Assembly: GCF_013778505.1 (NCBI RefSeq)
Contig: NZ_JAAOWU010000003.1
Coordinates: forward strand, 310,001 to 374,000
Direction: 5' to 3'
Length of the DNA stretch: 64,000 bases
Source: Pseudomonas sivasensis
GTDB taxonomy: Bacteria > Pseudomonadota > Gammaproteobacteria > Pseudomonadales > Pseudomonadaceae
Shown here: positions 25,110 through 33,332 of the stretch, piece after piece
Layout of the letters: the number at the start of each line of letters is the position of its first letter
Numbering within the stretch: position 1 is the first letter of the stretch
Notes under the pieces: model-generated
Database searches by the model: none
Told to the model about the DNA's origin: nothing
Seen by the model: only the letters and a program-made list of their open reading frames with translations
Position numbers and translations under genes: made by a program

Positions 25110-26999
25110 TTAGATCTCCTCAGACGAATAGTCGTCGGGTGTGTTGTCGTGGTAACGGTAGGTCGTGGGCTGCGGTTTCAGCGGCTGCTGTTCGCCGCCG
25201 CTGGCAGCGCGCCGGGTTTTGGTCTGCAATGAGCCCTGTTCTTCGGCTCGGCTGTGGTTACGCCGTTGGGCCGGCGTCTTTACTAGGGCCAGCTCATGCA
25301 GCAGTGCCACCCTGGCGCGGCGCGCCTTGTGCGAGTCGAAGCTTTTACGCTCGGCCCTCAGACGTTTAAGCGTCAGTTGATGAAGATGCATGGTCAAGCC
25401 TTGCTGGTAGTCAGGCTCTACAGCTTGCAGCTCCAACACCTCGTCGGGATAACTGGGATGGCAGGCCCAGGCCAGACCGAGGTCACTCGGGTCGTAGTAG
25501 ACCAGTAGCTTCTCTGCTTTGGGCTCGCGGTTGGCCAGATACCCTACCGCCGGCCCGGTCCAAAACAGGGAGTTGTAGCGCAGCCGCCCCTGTTGGGGAG
25601 AGGCTTGGAACGCACTGAGAAAGTGCTGACGTAATTCGGACTGTGAATAGCGCCGGGGCGGAAACATCTCGGAGTACGCCGCTTCCCAAGCCCGATTGGG
25701 AGACGTGTTCAGACTGCTGTGCACGCGTTCGCAGTACACCTGCGTCACCCAGCGGGAAAAGGCGTCTCTGACGTCGTAGATGGTCATGCAAGCGTTTTTT
25801 TCGGAGCTGTAGTCACCCCGTGCGCCGATGTTCGAGAAAGTCGTGCCTCGCATCACGTGGGCGATTTCTTTCGACCAAGTTCCGAAGAACGCTTCCACGT
25901 GAGGCTTCTGATTGCCGGTAGCAGGCTCGCAATAGCACACCTCACCGCCCAGCATGGCGATAATTCGACGCAGATTCTGCGCGATGAACTCGGCGCCGCT
26001 GTCGAAAACGTAGCGGATGGCTACACCGGCGTATGTGTTATCACTGGATAACGATCGCTTGAGTGCCTGGAGGGTCGTGTCCAAAGAGGGGGGATTAAAT
26101 CCGATAGACCAGGCATACGGCATCCGCGTGTAAACCTCTAGGAACACCGTCAGGTAGGGGCGGCCAATGACCTCTCCATCACTGCCCACTACCATCACGT
26201 GCATCTGCTGCGTGTCGGCCTCGACGAGTTCGAACAATCGTCCAGGCCGATCCCGCTTGCGAGTCCATCCCTGGTGTTTCTGGGCATATTTGCTGCCATG
26301 CTGAGCCAGCGCTCTTTCATAAGCGTCGAGCTCTCGCAGGATACGGTTGAGGGTCGATTCCGATGGGATCTTCAAGCGATCGTGGCTGGGTCTGCCGTCG
26401 TTAAAGGCTTCCAGCTCCAGGACAATGGCATCGATCACTTCAGTTTTACAGGCCGGTTCAGCTTTCAGGTAAAACTGGCTGACCTGTTGATTGATCACCT
26501 GCTGAACCTCCCAAGGCTGGAGGGCTAAGCGATGTTTCGCTCTCTGCCGTCGGCCGGGTATCAGGGCAAGGCTGCTGTGCCCCGATTTGCAGAAAGCCCG
26601 TACCCAACTGCGTGCCGTGCTGAAGCTGGGGGGACTGATGTCCTTAATGTCCTTAGCCAGAGCGCTGATCATCTGCGAGCTCCGCTCCCTCGGCATTTTC
26701 CCTCCAAACCGTTTGGTGAGCGCATGCACATAATGCCAGCGTCGGTCGAATGCAGCCGCGTAAGGCTTGGGGAGCCCCGCAAGGACTTTCTGTGGATCCT
26801 TCTCGATGGGCGCCTCCTGATCTTTGACCAGGTCACAGCGCTTCATCGCACGTAGTAGAACTTCCCGGGTTTGGCGCAATACGATCCGGCGGCCTTCGAC
26901 GGCGCGCAGTTGCACGGTTTCACCTTGTTGATCGACGACCTGAAAGCGCTGGCCGCGGTAGCGGTAGTGTTCACCGATTTTAAATTCAGAGATGTCCAT
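25110..26999 (-). CDS. TnsB/TniA-type DDE transposase
   Basis: A 629-residue transposase of the Mu/Tn7 type. After an N-terminal DNA-binding region the RNase H-like core shows the full triad: Asp262 in VEADTQQMH, Asp333 in YVFDSGAEFIAQNLRR and Glu369 in NQKPHVEAFFGTW. A basic C-terminal tail (rich in R and K, residues about 540-629) is suited to bind TnsC and DNA. A second ATG three bases earlier, at 27002, is possible; the chosen one gives a GGAGG spacing of five bases. The start overlaps the end of the tnsA gene by 14 bases. Confidence 0.9.
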   Translation of the reverse strand: MDISEFKIGEHYRYRGQRFQVVDQQGETVQLRAVEGRRIVLRQTREVLLRAMKRCDLVKDQEAPIEKDPQKVLAGLPKPYAAAFDRRWHYVHALTKRFGGKMPRERSSQMISALAKDIKDISPPSFSTARSWVRAFCKSGHSSLALIPGRRQRAKHRLALQPWEVQQVINQQVSQFYLKAEPACKTEVIDAIVLELEAFNDGRPSHDRLKIPSESTLNRILRELDAYERALAQHGSKYAQKHQGWTRKRDRPGRLFELVEADTQQMHVMVVGSDGEVIGRPYLTVFLEVYTRMPYAWSIGFNPPSLDTTLQALKRSLSSDNTYAGVAIRYVFDSGAEFIAQNLRRIIAMLGGEVCYCEPATGNQKPHVEAFFGTWSKEIAHVMRGTTFSNIGARGDYSSEKNACMTIYDVRDAFSRWVTQVYCERVHSSLNTSPNRAWEAAYSEMFPPRRYSQSELRQHFLSAFQASPQQGRLRYNSLFWTGPAVGYLANREPKAEKLLVYYDPSDLGLAWACHPSYPDEVLELQAVEPDYQQGLTMHLHQLTLKRLRAERKSFDSHKARRARVALLHELALVKTPAQRRNHSRAEEQGSLQTKTRRAASGGEQQPLKPQPTTYRYHDNTPDDYSSEEI

Positions 27000-27633
27000 C
27001 ATGGCCTCCGTAGATCCTGCTTTCGGGCGTGAGCTTCTGCTCAAGGTTGACCCGCAACTCATTCAGAAAGATGGCGTGGCTGATATCTGCGGGAGCGATA
27101 CCCCTAGCCAGCAGTGCTGCAATGGTCGTCTGTTTTCCGGCATGCGCGACGACCTGAGCACGCACTTCAAGTGCTGCCCGTTTAGAACTGCTGAAGCTGT
27201 GGTGATAGAGGTACCGCAGGTTTTGAGTGACCAGACGCTGAGTCAGTTTGTCGTGAATGAGCCACCGGAATAGCACTCCATGCTCCAGCAGCATGGCTTC
27301 GACCGCCTTCGTCCAGTCACGCATGTGTGGTCTGGCCTGGTCATCCGGTAGCAGAAACTTGTGGTACACCGACGGTCCGTTGCTGAGCGCAACGAGAAAG
27401 TCGGCCTTGTAGCGTAGTTCACCCTTGCACACGGTTGGAGGGCGGCACTGGTAGGTGCGGACATCGTGGTGATACTCGAGGTGAACGCAATAATCAGCCT
27501 GCATGAGGTTGCCGCAGGTGATCGGGCCATGGTTTTTTCGTGACGGGAAAAACGTTACTCGACTCCCTGGGCGTCCTTTGCTCAAGGGCGCACGGGGCCG
27601 GTTTTCGAGACAATCCCTAGATGTTACAAGCAT
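26986..27633 (-). CDS. TnsA-like protein, catalytic residues apparently degenerate
   Basis: A 215-residue protein matching the TnsA endonuclease N-terminal domain by position and by text: TFFPSRKN at the start, then ADYCVHLEYHHDVRTYQCRPPTV and YKADFLVALSNG. In active TnsA the region before this carries an ES..LE-type acid and the strand after DFLV ends in EVK. Here those sites read GNLMQAD and VYHKFL, so the first glutamate and the E-V-K are not recognisable, while the DF aspartate is kept. The likely start is the ATG at 27633, with a strong GGAGGA site; it is the first gene of the operon. Loss of strand cleavage would make transposition replicative; this is an inference. Confidence 0.72.
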   Translation of the reverse strand: MLVTSRDCLENRPRAPLSKGRPGSRVTFFPSRKNHGPITCGNLMQADYCVHLEYHHDVRTYQCRPPTVCKGELRYKADFLVALSNGPSVYHKFLLPDDQARPHMRDWTKAVEAMLLEHGVLFRWLIHDKLTQRLVTQNLRYLYHHSFSSSKRAALEVRAQVVAHAGKQTTIAALLARGIAPADISHAIFLNELRVNLEQKLTPESRIYGGHDGHL

Positions 27634-27667
27634 TATCGTGTTCCTCCGGGGGGCGCGCTGAGTTAAG

Positions 27668-27679
27668 CAGTCATGACTG
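27668..27679. promoter_or_regulatory. Palindrome upstream of tnsA
   Basis: CAGTCATGACTG is a perfect 12-base palindrome 35-46 bases before the tnsA start, where a repressor of the tns operon would act. No known binding protein can be named. Confidence 0.35.
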
Positions 27680-27734
27680 TCAAGCAAGCTGACCTCCACG
27701 CAGCACGCCATGGGATATAAGTGCCCAATTAGCG

Positions 27735-27899
27735 CTAGCAGGGTCTTCGAGGAGACCATCGTCGTGACAATAGGGGGCTGAGCGCCGCGAAGATCCGGCC
27801 GATGATCTGTGCACGGTGCCGGACTCCTGCGTGGGGAATACGCAGCCCGGTGTCGTTCAGTGAAGTGGCCAACGCTGCGAGAAGATTGCGTTGGTGCAT
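27735..27899 (-). CDS. Possible small protein, 54 residues
   Basis: Starts MHQRNLLAALATSLND and is preceded by GGGGAG eight bases before the ATG, a strong ribosome site. An in-frame longer version from 28085 also has an AAGGA site. Basic in its C-terminal half. There is no recognised domain; it may be a transposon-borne regulator or simply a chance frame. Confidence 0.3.
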   Translation of the reverse strand: MHQRNLLAALATSLNDTGLRIPHAGVRHRAQIIGRIFAALSPLLSRRWSPRRPC

Positions 27900-28472
27900 A
27901 GTGTGCTCCCCGATATTACTAGGCGCCTCCGCACGATCGGCCTGTTCGGGGCGTGCTTGGACGCAGTGGTGAGAGAGGCTGGTGCGCCAAGGCGGGGCAC
28001 CGAATTGTCTATGCGAGGTGTTATCTAGGGCTATAGGCCGCCGTAAGGGCGGGATACTGCGCAGGTACAATCGATGGCGATGCATGGTCATGTCCTTCAG
28101 ATAGATCCAAGCAAAGTGCCGGATCGCCAGCTCAATGTAGGCCGGTACGTACATTCATACTGCTAACAGAAATTCCTTTAAATTTTGAGATAGATATTGG
28201 CTATGGCCATAAGGATCAACGGCTTACACTCACCGAGGTTGCGCATTAGCTGGCGAGAGATGACAGGCCGTCAAACGACAAAATTGGCGCTAAATTCACG
28301 ATAGGCATTGTATATATCTAGACACGTCAGAGACTTAGCGCGACCCAGTTTTCGCATTGCTCTGTCATGAACGGTTATAGCCTGTGACGTCGGCATGGGT
28401 GACGAGATGCGCTGGCTTCTGTTTCGTAGCGTTCTATAGTTATGTACTGGGGCTACGGGCCGCAGGAGTGAC

Positions 28473-28488
28473 AAAGTGTCGACACTTT
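28473..28488. promoter_or_regulatory. 16-base perfect palindrome covering the GTG start of the 312-residue gene
   Basis: AAAGTGTCGACACTTT is exactly self-complementary and includes the proposed GTG start codon at 28476. Binding of a protein, or an mRNA hairpin, could block translation. No known operator fits. Confidence 0.4.
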
Positions 28489-29414
28489 CGAGAGTGGCAA
28501 TATGCCGCTGTCGCAACCGTTTCCTAGGCGCCCAGATGTACCAGATATCGGGGGCTCGTGACCGGAACGAATTTGCCCGGTGGTGCGACTATCTGGATCG
28601 TCCGTATCTCTATGCCGTACCGGGCGGTCAAGTGATCGCTGGCGCAGGCGTAGCCAATCCCAAATGGCTGCGCCTACTGGATGACGGGAGCCAGTTGCAG
28701 ACCCATTGCCTAAAGCGTCTGATTGCAGCCTTCCCGGTGCTCAATCAGGTGTTGCAGAATCCGTTGTGGACGTTGCTAACTTGGGACTCGGAAGACGCTG
28801 AGAGGCCTGCGGCCTTTCTACAGGACCTTCTGCCCAGTTGCCGTGCCCTAGTCCCTAGTTCCTATCGCTGTCGCGTCAATGCGCGGATGAGTTGGGCGCT
28901 GGGTATACCGGATTGGAGCAGGCTGGCGATGCCACTGGCCCTGCTAGGCTGCAGTTGCCCGCGCCGGATGCCGCAGCGCATGTGGTTGCATAAATATTTC
29001 AACGACTACCTGACCCTCGCGTCGCTCTCGCCTGAGTGCCAAGGCTGTTTTGCTGACCTGTGGTTACTCATTGACAATTGGTTACGCGCCAGAGGGCTGG
29101 AGCCCAATCCGTCACAGCCTGATTGGCCGGTCGACGCCGCCGCGTTTGCTGATCAATGTGTTTTGTGCAACGAACGGTTCGCCGATCTGAAGGAGTGGGG
29201 ATGGTTGCCCGCCGATGATCGCAGCGCGCGGTGCGCTATTGCGATGCTCTGGTGTCTCTGTATTGGTGGCAAAGCGTTTGAAAAAAAGCTGCAGGGCAGT
29301 CTGAACCATGGCGTGCGTCGGTGCCCGCCCTTACTAATGAGAGCGATGAGGGCGTTGGATCCACGGCTCGACGTGCCCAGTGCGGTGCGAGTAGACCGAT
29401 CTCTCGAGGGCTAA
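28476..29414 (+). CDS. Unrecognised 312-residue protein of the mobile element
   Basis: I do not recognise this protein. It begins with a GTG preceded by AGGAG at eight bases; an ATG at 28536 is an alternative. It is rich in leucine, tryptophan and cysteine, with pairs CQGC (about residue 190) and CVLC (about 228) that could bind metal, and carries no signal peptide or clear membrane span. It converges with tnpT, whose stop is 42 bases away, and follows the tns operon divergently. Its place between the tns genes and the tnpT/tnpS pair suggests that it is part of the same element. Confidence 0.6.
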   Translation: MSTLSRVAICRCRNRFLGAQMYQISGARDRNEFARWCDYLDRPYLYAVPGGQVIAGAGVANPKWLRLLDDGSQLQTHCLKRLIAAFPVLNQVLQNPLWTLLTWDSEDAERPAAFLQDLLPSCRALVPSSYRCRVNARMSWALGIPDWSRLAMPLALLGCSCPRRMPQRMWLHKYFNDYLTLASLSPECQGCFADLWLLIDNWLRARGLEPNPSQPDWPVDAAAFADQCVLCNERFADLKEWGWLPADDRSARCAIAMLWCLCIGGKAFEKKLQGSLNHGVRRCPPLLMRAMRALDPRLDVPSAVRVDRSLEG

Positions 29415-29455
29415 CACGTGGCAAGGCCCCGAACACTGTTTGCATAGGAAAGGTT

Positions 29456-30412
29456 TCATGCGCGATGCGTCGACGTGTCTAACAGGCGTTGCAGTTGAAG
29501 AATCTGCCGCTGCTCATGCCGTCGGTACAGAGCATCGCTGCGCTGCTTGAGCAGAGCCGCGCGCAGACGTTCGCGTAATTCTGCCTCCTCCGTTTGCCAC
29601 TGGGCCTGTGCCTGCTGATGACGATGGGCGAGTTGTTGCCACTCGTCTCTGGCCTGGCTGTAATCCCGCGAGTCGGTAAGTGCCTGTCGGCTAGCCAGGC
29701 GCGACTCGGTGAGCAGCCGTTCGTTGGCTCTATTGAGAGTGGCTAGTTCTTCCTGTTTGGCGAGCAAGGATGCCTGCAGGGTCCGAAGTTCTTTGGACAA
29801 CTGCTGGACCTGCTGATCGTGACGAGCCAGTTCCTGTTCTCGCTGAGTCCGTTGTTGCTCCTGATAGTGATCCCGCGAAGCTTTGAGGTGATCGTAACGC
29901 TCACTCAAGGCGGTAAGGTGGGCCTTGCGCTCATCTAGCGTGTGCTGCGCGTGAGTCAATTGCCGTTGCTGCGCCTCGAACTGGGTCTGCAGGTCCCGGG
30001 CATAGCTCTGCGCCGCCAATTCGCGCTGGCGGTGCTCTTCCACCTGTGCATCCAGGCGGCGGACCTGATCCCTTAACGATTCCACTAGTTCGCGTTGTTG
30101 CTCCTGAGCTTGCGCGTGCCGCTGCCAGGCTTGATCGACTCGGGTTTGATCGTTCGCGACTGCTTGTTTGGCTGACTCTTGCAGCCGCTTGGCTACACTG
30201 CTGATCAGGCGCACCAGTTCGTCTTCCAGAGCTACCGGATCTGAGGGCGCCTGCACGGCACTGAGCTCCTGCAGATAGCGCAGGATGGTGCTTTTGGAGC
30301 CCGTGTTGCCCAACTCGACTCGCACCGCGTCAATGCTGGCCCGGATGCCTCGAGCCTGCAGTGCGTCGCGAGCCTTCTGGACCAGCGCCTTGTTGATGCC
30401 ACCACGTGCCAT
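29456..30412 (-). CDS. tnpT: TnpT/KfrA-like coiled-coil DNA-binding protein
   Basis: A 318-residue protein with a KfrA-type N-terminal DNA-binding domain (INKALVQKARDALQARGI and GSKSTILRYLQEL) and a long coiled coil (about residues 75-300) dense in Q, E, R and L heptads. TnpT of the Tn3-family transposon Tn4651 has this build and is divergent from its recombinase TnpS, as here. The ATG has an AGGAG site. A KfrA plasmid protein is the alternative, but the divergent tyrosine recombinase makes TnpT more likely. Confidence 0.72.
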   Translation of the reverse strand: MARGGINKALVQKARDALQARGIRASIDAVRVELGNTGSKSTILRYLQELSAVQAPSDPVALEDELVRLISSVAKRLQESAKQAVANDQTRVDQAWQRHAQAQEQQRELVESLRDQVRRLDAQVEEHRQRELAAQSYARDLQTQFEAQQRQLTHAQHTLDERKAHLTALSERYDHLKASRDHYQEQQRTQREQELARHDQQVQQLSKELRTLQASLLAKQEELATLNRANERLLTESRLASRQALTDSRDYSQARDEWQQLAHRHQQAQAQWQTEEAELRERLRAALLKQRSDALYRRHEQRQILQLQRLLDTSTHRA

Positions 30413-30589
30413 GAGATGTCTCCTACGATTTCGTAGCTTGTTATGGAGTATGTAAGTACGGGTGTACTTCTGTCCTCTGGTACGTGCGAACAGGCGACGG
30501 ACTGACGTTCGAGAATCCTGATTTCTTGAACGTGATACGCATTTTTAACGGAGTTGCGTGCAAACGCGGTACGCGAGGAGGGCAGGGGC
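30413..30589. promoter_or_regulatory. Candidate rst resolution site between tnpT and tnpS
   Basis: The 177-bp gap holds three inverted repeats. CTACGATTTCGTAG at 30423-30436 and AAGTACGGGTGTACTT at 30454-30469 could be TnpT sites. At 30505-30533 ACGTTCGAGAAT and TTTCTTGAACGT form two 12-base arms (9-10 matches) around five bases, the geometry of a tyrosine-recombinase crossover core. This is the layout of the rst site in Tn4651-type modules. The assignment is by shape and context. Confidence 0.55.
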
Positions 30590-31504
30590 ATGAGTGCCAA
30601 GGTTGATCGATACCTTAACGCCGCCCGTCGTGAAAGCACCGCGCGGCGGTATCAGCAAGTTATTGAGCATTTTGAAGGTGCCTGGGGCGGACTGCTGCCG
30701 TCTTCCAGCGAGGCCGTGGTGCGCTACCTCGCCGACCATGCCGAGAGGATGTCCAGCAATACCTTGCGCACTCACTTGGCCGCATTAGCGCAGTGGCACA
30801 AGAGTCATGGTTTTGCCGATCCCACCAAGGCAACCAGGGTGCGTGACGTGCTGCGTGGTATTCAGGCCGAACATCCAAGGCCGGTGAAGCAAGCTGAGGC
30901 CTTGCAATTGCAAGCGCTCGAGGCATGCATCATGGGGTTACAGACCCAAGTGACTTCGGGCAGCGACTGCCAGCGATTACGGGCGCTGCGCGACCAGGCG
31001 CTCATTCTGTTGGGTTTCTGGCGAGCCTTTCGCGCCGACGATCTGTGTGGCTTGCGCGTCGAGCATATAAAGCTGCGCAGCGCGGAAGGGCTGGAGTTGT
31101 TTGTGGCCAGCAGCAAAACTGATCGAGAGCATCAAGGTCGGACAGTCACGGTACCTGCGCTGAAACGACTGTGCCCCGTACAGGCTTATGAGGAGTGGTT
31201 ACAGGCGAGCGAACTTAAGGAAGGGCCGCTATTTCGCTCCATCGATCGTTGGGGTCACATCGGTGTTGAGCCGCTGAACTCCAACAGCATCTCGCGATTG
31301 TTGCGTTTAGCTTTTGCCCGCAGCGGGTTAGATGGCGAATGCTACAGCGGTCATTCATTGCGCCGGGGCTTTGCCACCTGGGCCAATCGAAACGCATGGG
31401 GCACCAAAGCATTGATGGATTATGTCGGCTGGCGGGACGTCGCCTCGGCGATGCGCTATATCGACAGCACCACATTATTTGGTGAGTGGCGCGGTGACAG
31501 GTGA
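30590..31504 (+). CDS. tnpS: TnpS-like tyrosine recombinase
   Basis: A 304-residue site-specific recombinase of the tyrosine class. The N-terminal core-binding region spans about 1-100 and the catalytic region 110-300. Visible catalytic residues are Arg148 in WRAFRADDL, His255 and Arg258 in HSLRRGFA, Trp281 in GWRDVAS, and nucleophile Tyr290 in MRYIDS. The ATG at 30590 has a GAGGAGG site at eight bases; the upstream TTG frame is rejected. Its divergent partner is tnpT, and the pair likely resolves cointegrates at the site between them. A phage-type integrase role is possible but no attachment tRNA is nearby. Confidence 0.8.
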   Translation: MSAKVDRYLNAARRESTARRYQQVIEHFEGAWGGLLPSSSEAVVRYLADHAERMSSNTLRTHLAALAQWHKSHGFADPTKATRVRDVLRGIQAEHPRPVKQAEALQLQALEACIMGLQTQVTSGSDCQRLRALRDQALILLGFWRAFRADDLCGLRVEHIKLRSAEGLELFVASSKTDREHQGRTVTVPALKRLCPVQAYEEWLQASELKEGPLFRSIDRWGHIGVEPLNSNSISRLLRLAFARSGLDGECYSGHSLRRGFATWANRNAWGTKALMDYVGWRDVASAMRYIDSTTLFGEWRGDR

Positions 31505-31668
31505 TGTCGACGATAACGAGTAGACAGCAGTGGCGTATTTTCGAGCCCGCCACAGCGAACGGCGAAATGCAGTGAACAGGGGGAAGCGCTCCCATCTAGC
31601 ACGAAGGATGTAGGCAACCACAAACCCACCATCTTCAAAAACGCTTTGATAGGCATCTGGGGGCATTG

Positions 31669-31920
31669 ATGTTGCGATACGCCGTATTAGGTGAGGAGCC
31701 AGCATGCTCATCTCCCGGAGAGCAGGCTGTGACGTTGTTCCACTGGCGCGCGAGTCTTGAGCTATATGGATATCGATTTACTGCGCAGGATGATGATTCG
31801 ATGCCATCGCGTGTAGAACGAGATGGTCGGCGTGTCGCCGTTGGCTGTTTTCCCGGGTTGATTAATACGCCGGCGTTTTCTCACCCCGTTGCGTCAGTCG
31901 TTGGAGTGATGGACGCGTAG
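31669..31920 (+). CDS. Possible small protein, 83 residues
   Basis: An ATG-started frame (MLRYAVLGEEPACSSPGEQ) lies between tnpS and the BPSL0761 gene. No domain is recognised and no strong ribosome site precedes it. Low confidence that it is expressed. Confidence 0.25.
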   Translation: MLRYAVLGEEPACSSPGEQAVTLFHWRASLELYGYRFTAQDDDSMPSRVERDGRRVAVGCFPGLINTPAFSHPVASVVGVMDA

Positions 31921-32305
31921 CTTTGAATGAATACTTGCTCCGATCAGATTTGCCCAGAGCGAACTTGAAGGTGAGGCAAGGCTTTTTCGAGAGTTAGAGC
32001 AAAATATGGGGGAGCTGGCAAGACTATTCGGCCGAATGCGGTAAATGTGTTTGGTAGGAGTGTTTTCGAATCTCCATAAACTTTTAGCAACGGGGTGTCT
32101 ATTAGGGTAATTTGGTTCTTGAGATTTTCCATGCGACCAACTCAGGGCCCAGATCTTCTGAAATTGTCCACGTAGCTATTACGTTGCGCACAGAGAATGC
32201 CAGCTGGTATCTGGTTAGGAGTCAGTCAGTCTTTCAGTCATAATAGTGGTCTAGACCATTTAGCGGTTGATCACGGAAAAGCCAAGGGGGAGGGATAAAG
32301 TGAGT
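31921..32305. other. Gene-free stretch
   Basis: Nothing beyond short frames on either strand is seen in these 385 bases. The right boundary of the mobile element may lie here but no repeat was found. Confidence 0.4.
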
Positions 32306-32557
32306 ATGCCGAGTGAACGCACCCGAAGTGTGATCCAGACAGAAGCGTTTTTACGAGAGTTGACAAAGAGCCCCTTCATTCCTGAGGAGTACCGTAATGA
32401 GGCGACGCGCCTTCTAAGACATTATCCTCAGTCGTCGTATGTCCTATTCGCCGGCAAGCTGGATGACATTATTCAGCGTGCAGAACCTGGAGATCGAAGG
32501 AGGGAGTTAGCCATCAGCGGTTATCATCCTATGTTCACTGGGGAAATAGAGCTTTAG
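32306..32557 (+). CDS. BPSL0761-family small protein
   Basis: An 83-residue protein beginning MPSERTRSVIQTEAFLREL, the hallmark of the BPSL0761 family, with the conserved LLRHYP stretch in the middle. Function unknown; members are often near mobile DNA. An AGGGAT-like site precedes the ATG, which is preferred over the earlier in-frame start at 32267. Confidence 0.7.
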   Translation: MPSERTRSVIQTEAFLRELTKSPFIPEEYRNEATRLLRHYPQSSYVLFAGKLDDIIQRAEPGDRRRELAISGYHPMFTGEIEL

Positions 32558-33279
32558 GCCAGTTCTGAAATAAGCTCTGCTGTTCGTAAAGCAGATGCGA
32601 TTGCCGAGACTCGTTGTGTCTTATCGGTCCTGGCGAGTGATGTCGTGTGGAATTCAAGCATCGAATGCCCATCGCATCGACTGCGGCCAGTTCGTCACAT
32701 TGCGGCCATGACGATGAGCTTTTGGCCGATTGTTGTCAGTAGAGGCCATGTGGACGCAGGATTGTGGCTCCCCCCATCAGCGAAAAGAGCCGCTCTCCAT
32801 GAAAGAGCCCGTGCGGACACCCGTCAAATGCCAAGACCGGTAATGGTTCTGGGGATGTCATCGTTGACCTCCCTGACGACATCCTCAACTGCATGGGTCT
32901 CAACCTTGCTGACTTCCTGACCATAGAATTGGTGGGCTAGAGCATAGCGCTCAAGCCAGTTCGTGATGCAGATGTCCAGCACTAATACAGCTATCACACC
33001 GCAGATACTCTTAGCGGTTGGCAGCAATAGGCCGATTCTGTTGAAAAAGCCGGTTCTTCCAGACTGCCCGCATACTGACCGCTGAAAACGCCTTATCTGC
33101 GTGCCACTACGCGAAATCTGAGCCCGGAATCCTCTGCTCAATGTAAAGAACTCAATCTCAAGCGCGTACTTTTCTACCGTGAAAACCGTGGTCGTCTTTT
33201 TCAACATGATGAGCCAAAAGCGGACAGTTATGCAGGGTTAGCGAACCTTCCTTGTAGCTTGATGGCATCTAAGAAACTA
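32558..33279. other. Decayed segment with one doubtful frame
   Basis: The minus-strand frame at 32824-33207 (127 residues, start MLKKTTTVFTVEKY) has a hydrophobic stretch LLLPTAKSICGVIAVLVLDICI and reads partly like a membrane protein, but no family is recognised and it may be a remnant. No other gene can be supported. Confidence 0.35.
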
Positions 33280-33332
33280 GGGGCGATTCAAAGCTCGCAT
33301 GATTTGGTGATAACCTCGTGCTGAATCGCCCC
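33280..33332. repeat. Two facing IS3 terminal ends, 31 bases apart
   Basis: GGGGCGATTCA at 33280-33290 and TGAATCGCCCC at 33322-33332 are exact reverse complements, and similarity continues outward (TTTCTTAGA on one side, TTCTTTAGA on the other). The right one is the end of the truncated IS3 transposase unit; the left one looks like the end of a second, lost copy. Confidence 0.55.

Larger units (their letters stand above)
27634..28475. other. Regulatory and leader region upstream of tnsA
   Basis: About 840 bases with no clearly known gene. It carries the palindrome at 27668, one short minus-strand open frame with a ribosome site (next entry), and A+T-rich DNA near 28170. The other transposon end was not located here. 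Confidence 0.4.

Noticed and set aside
30590..31504. Phage integrase of a tRNA-inserted genomic island
   Set aside because: No tRNA or flanking repeat is seen nearby and the divergent coiled-coil partner fits a TnpS/TnpT pair better.
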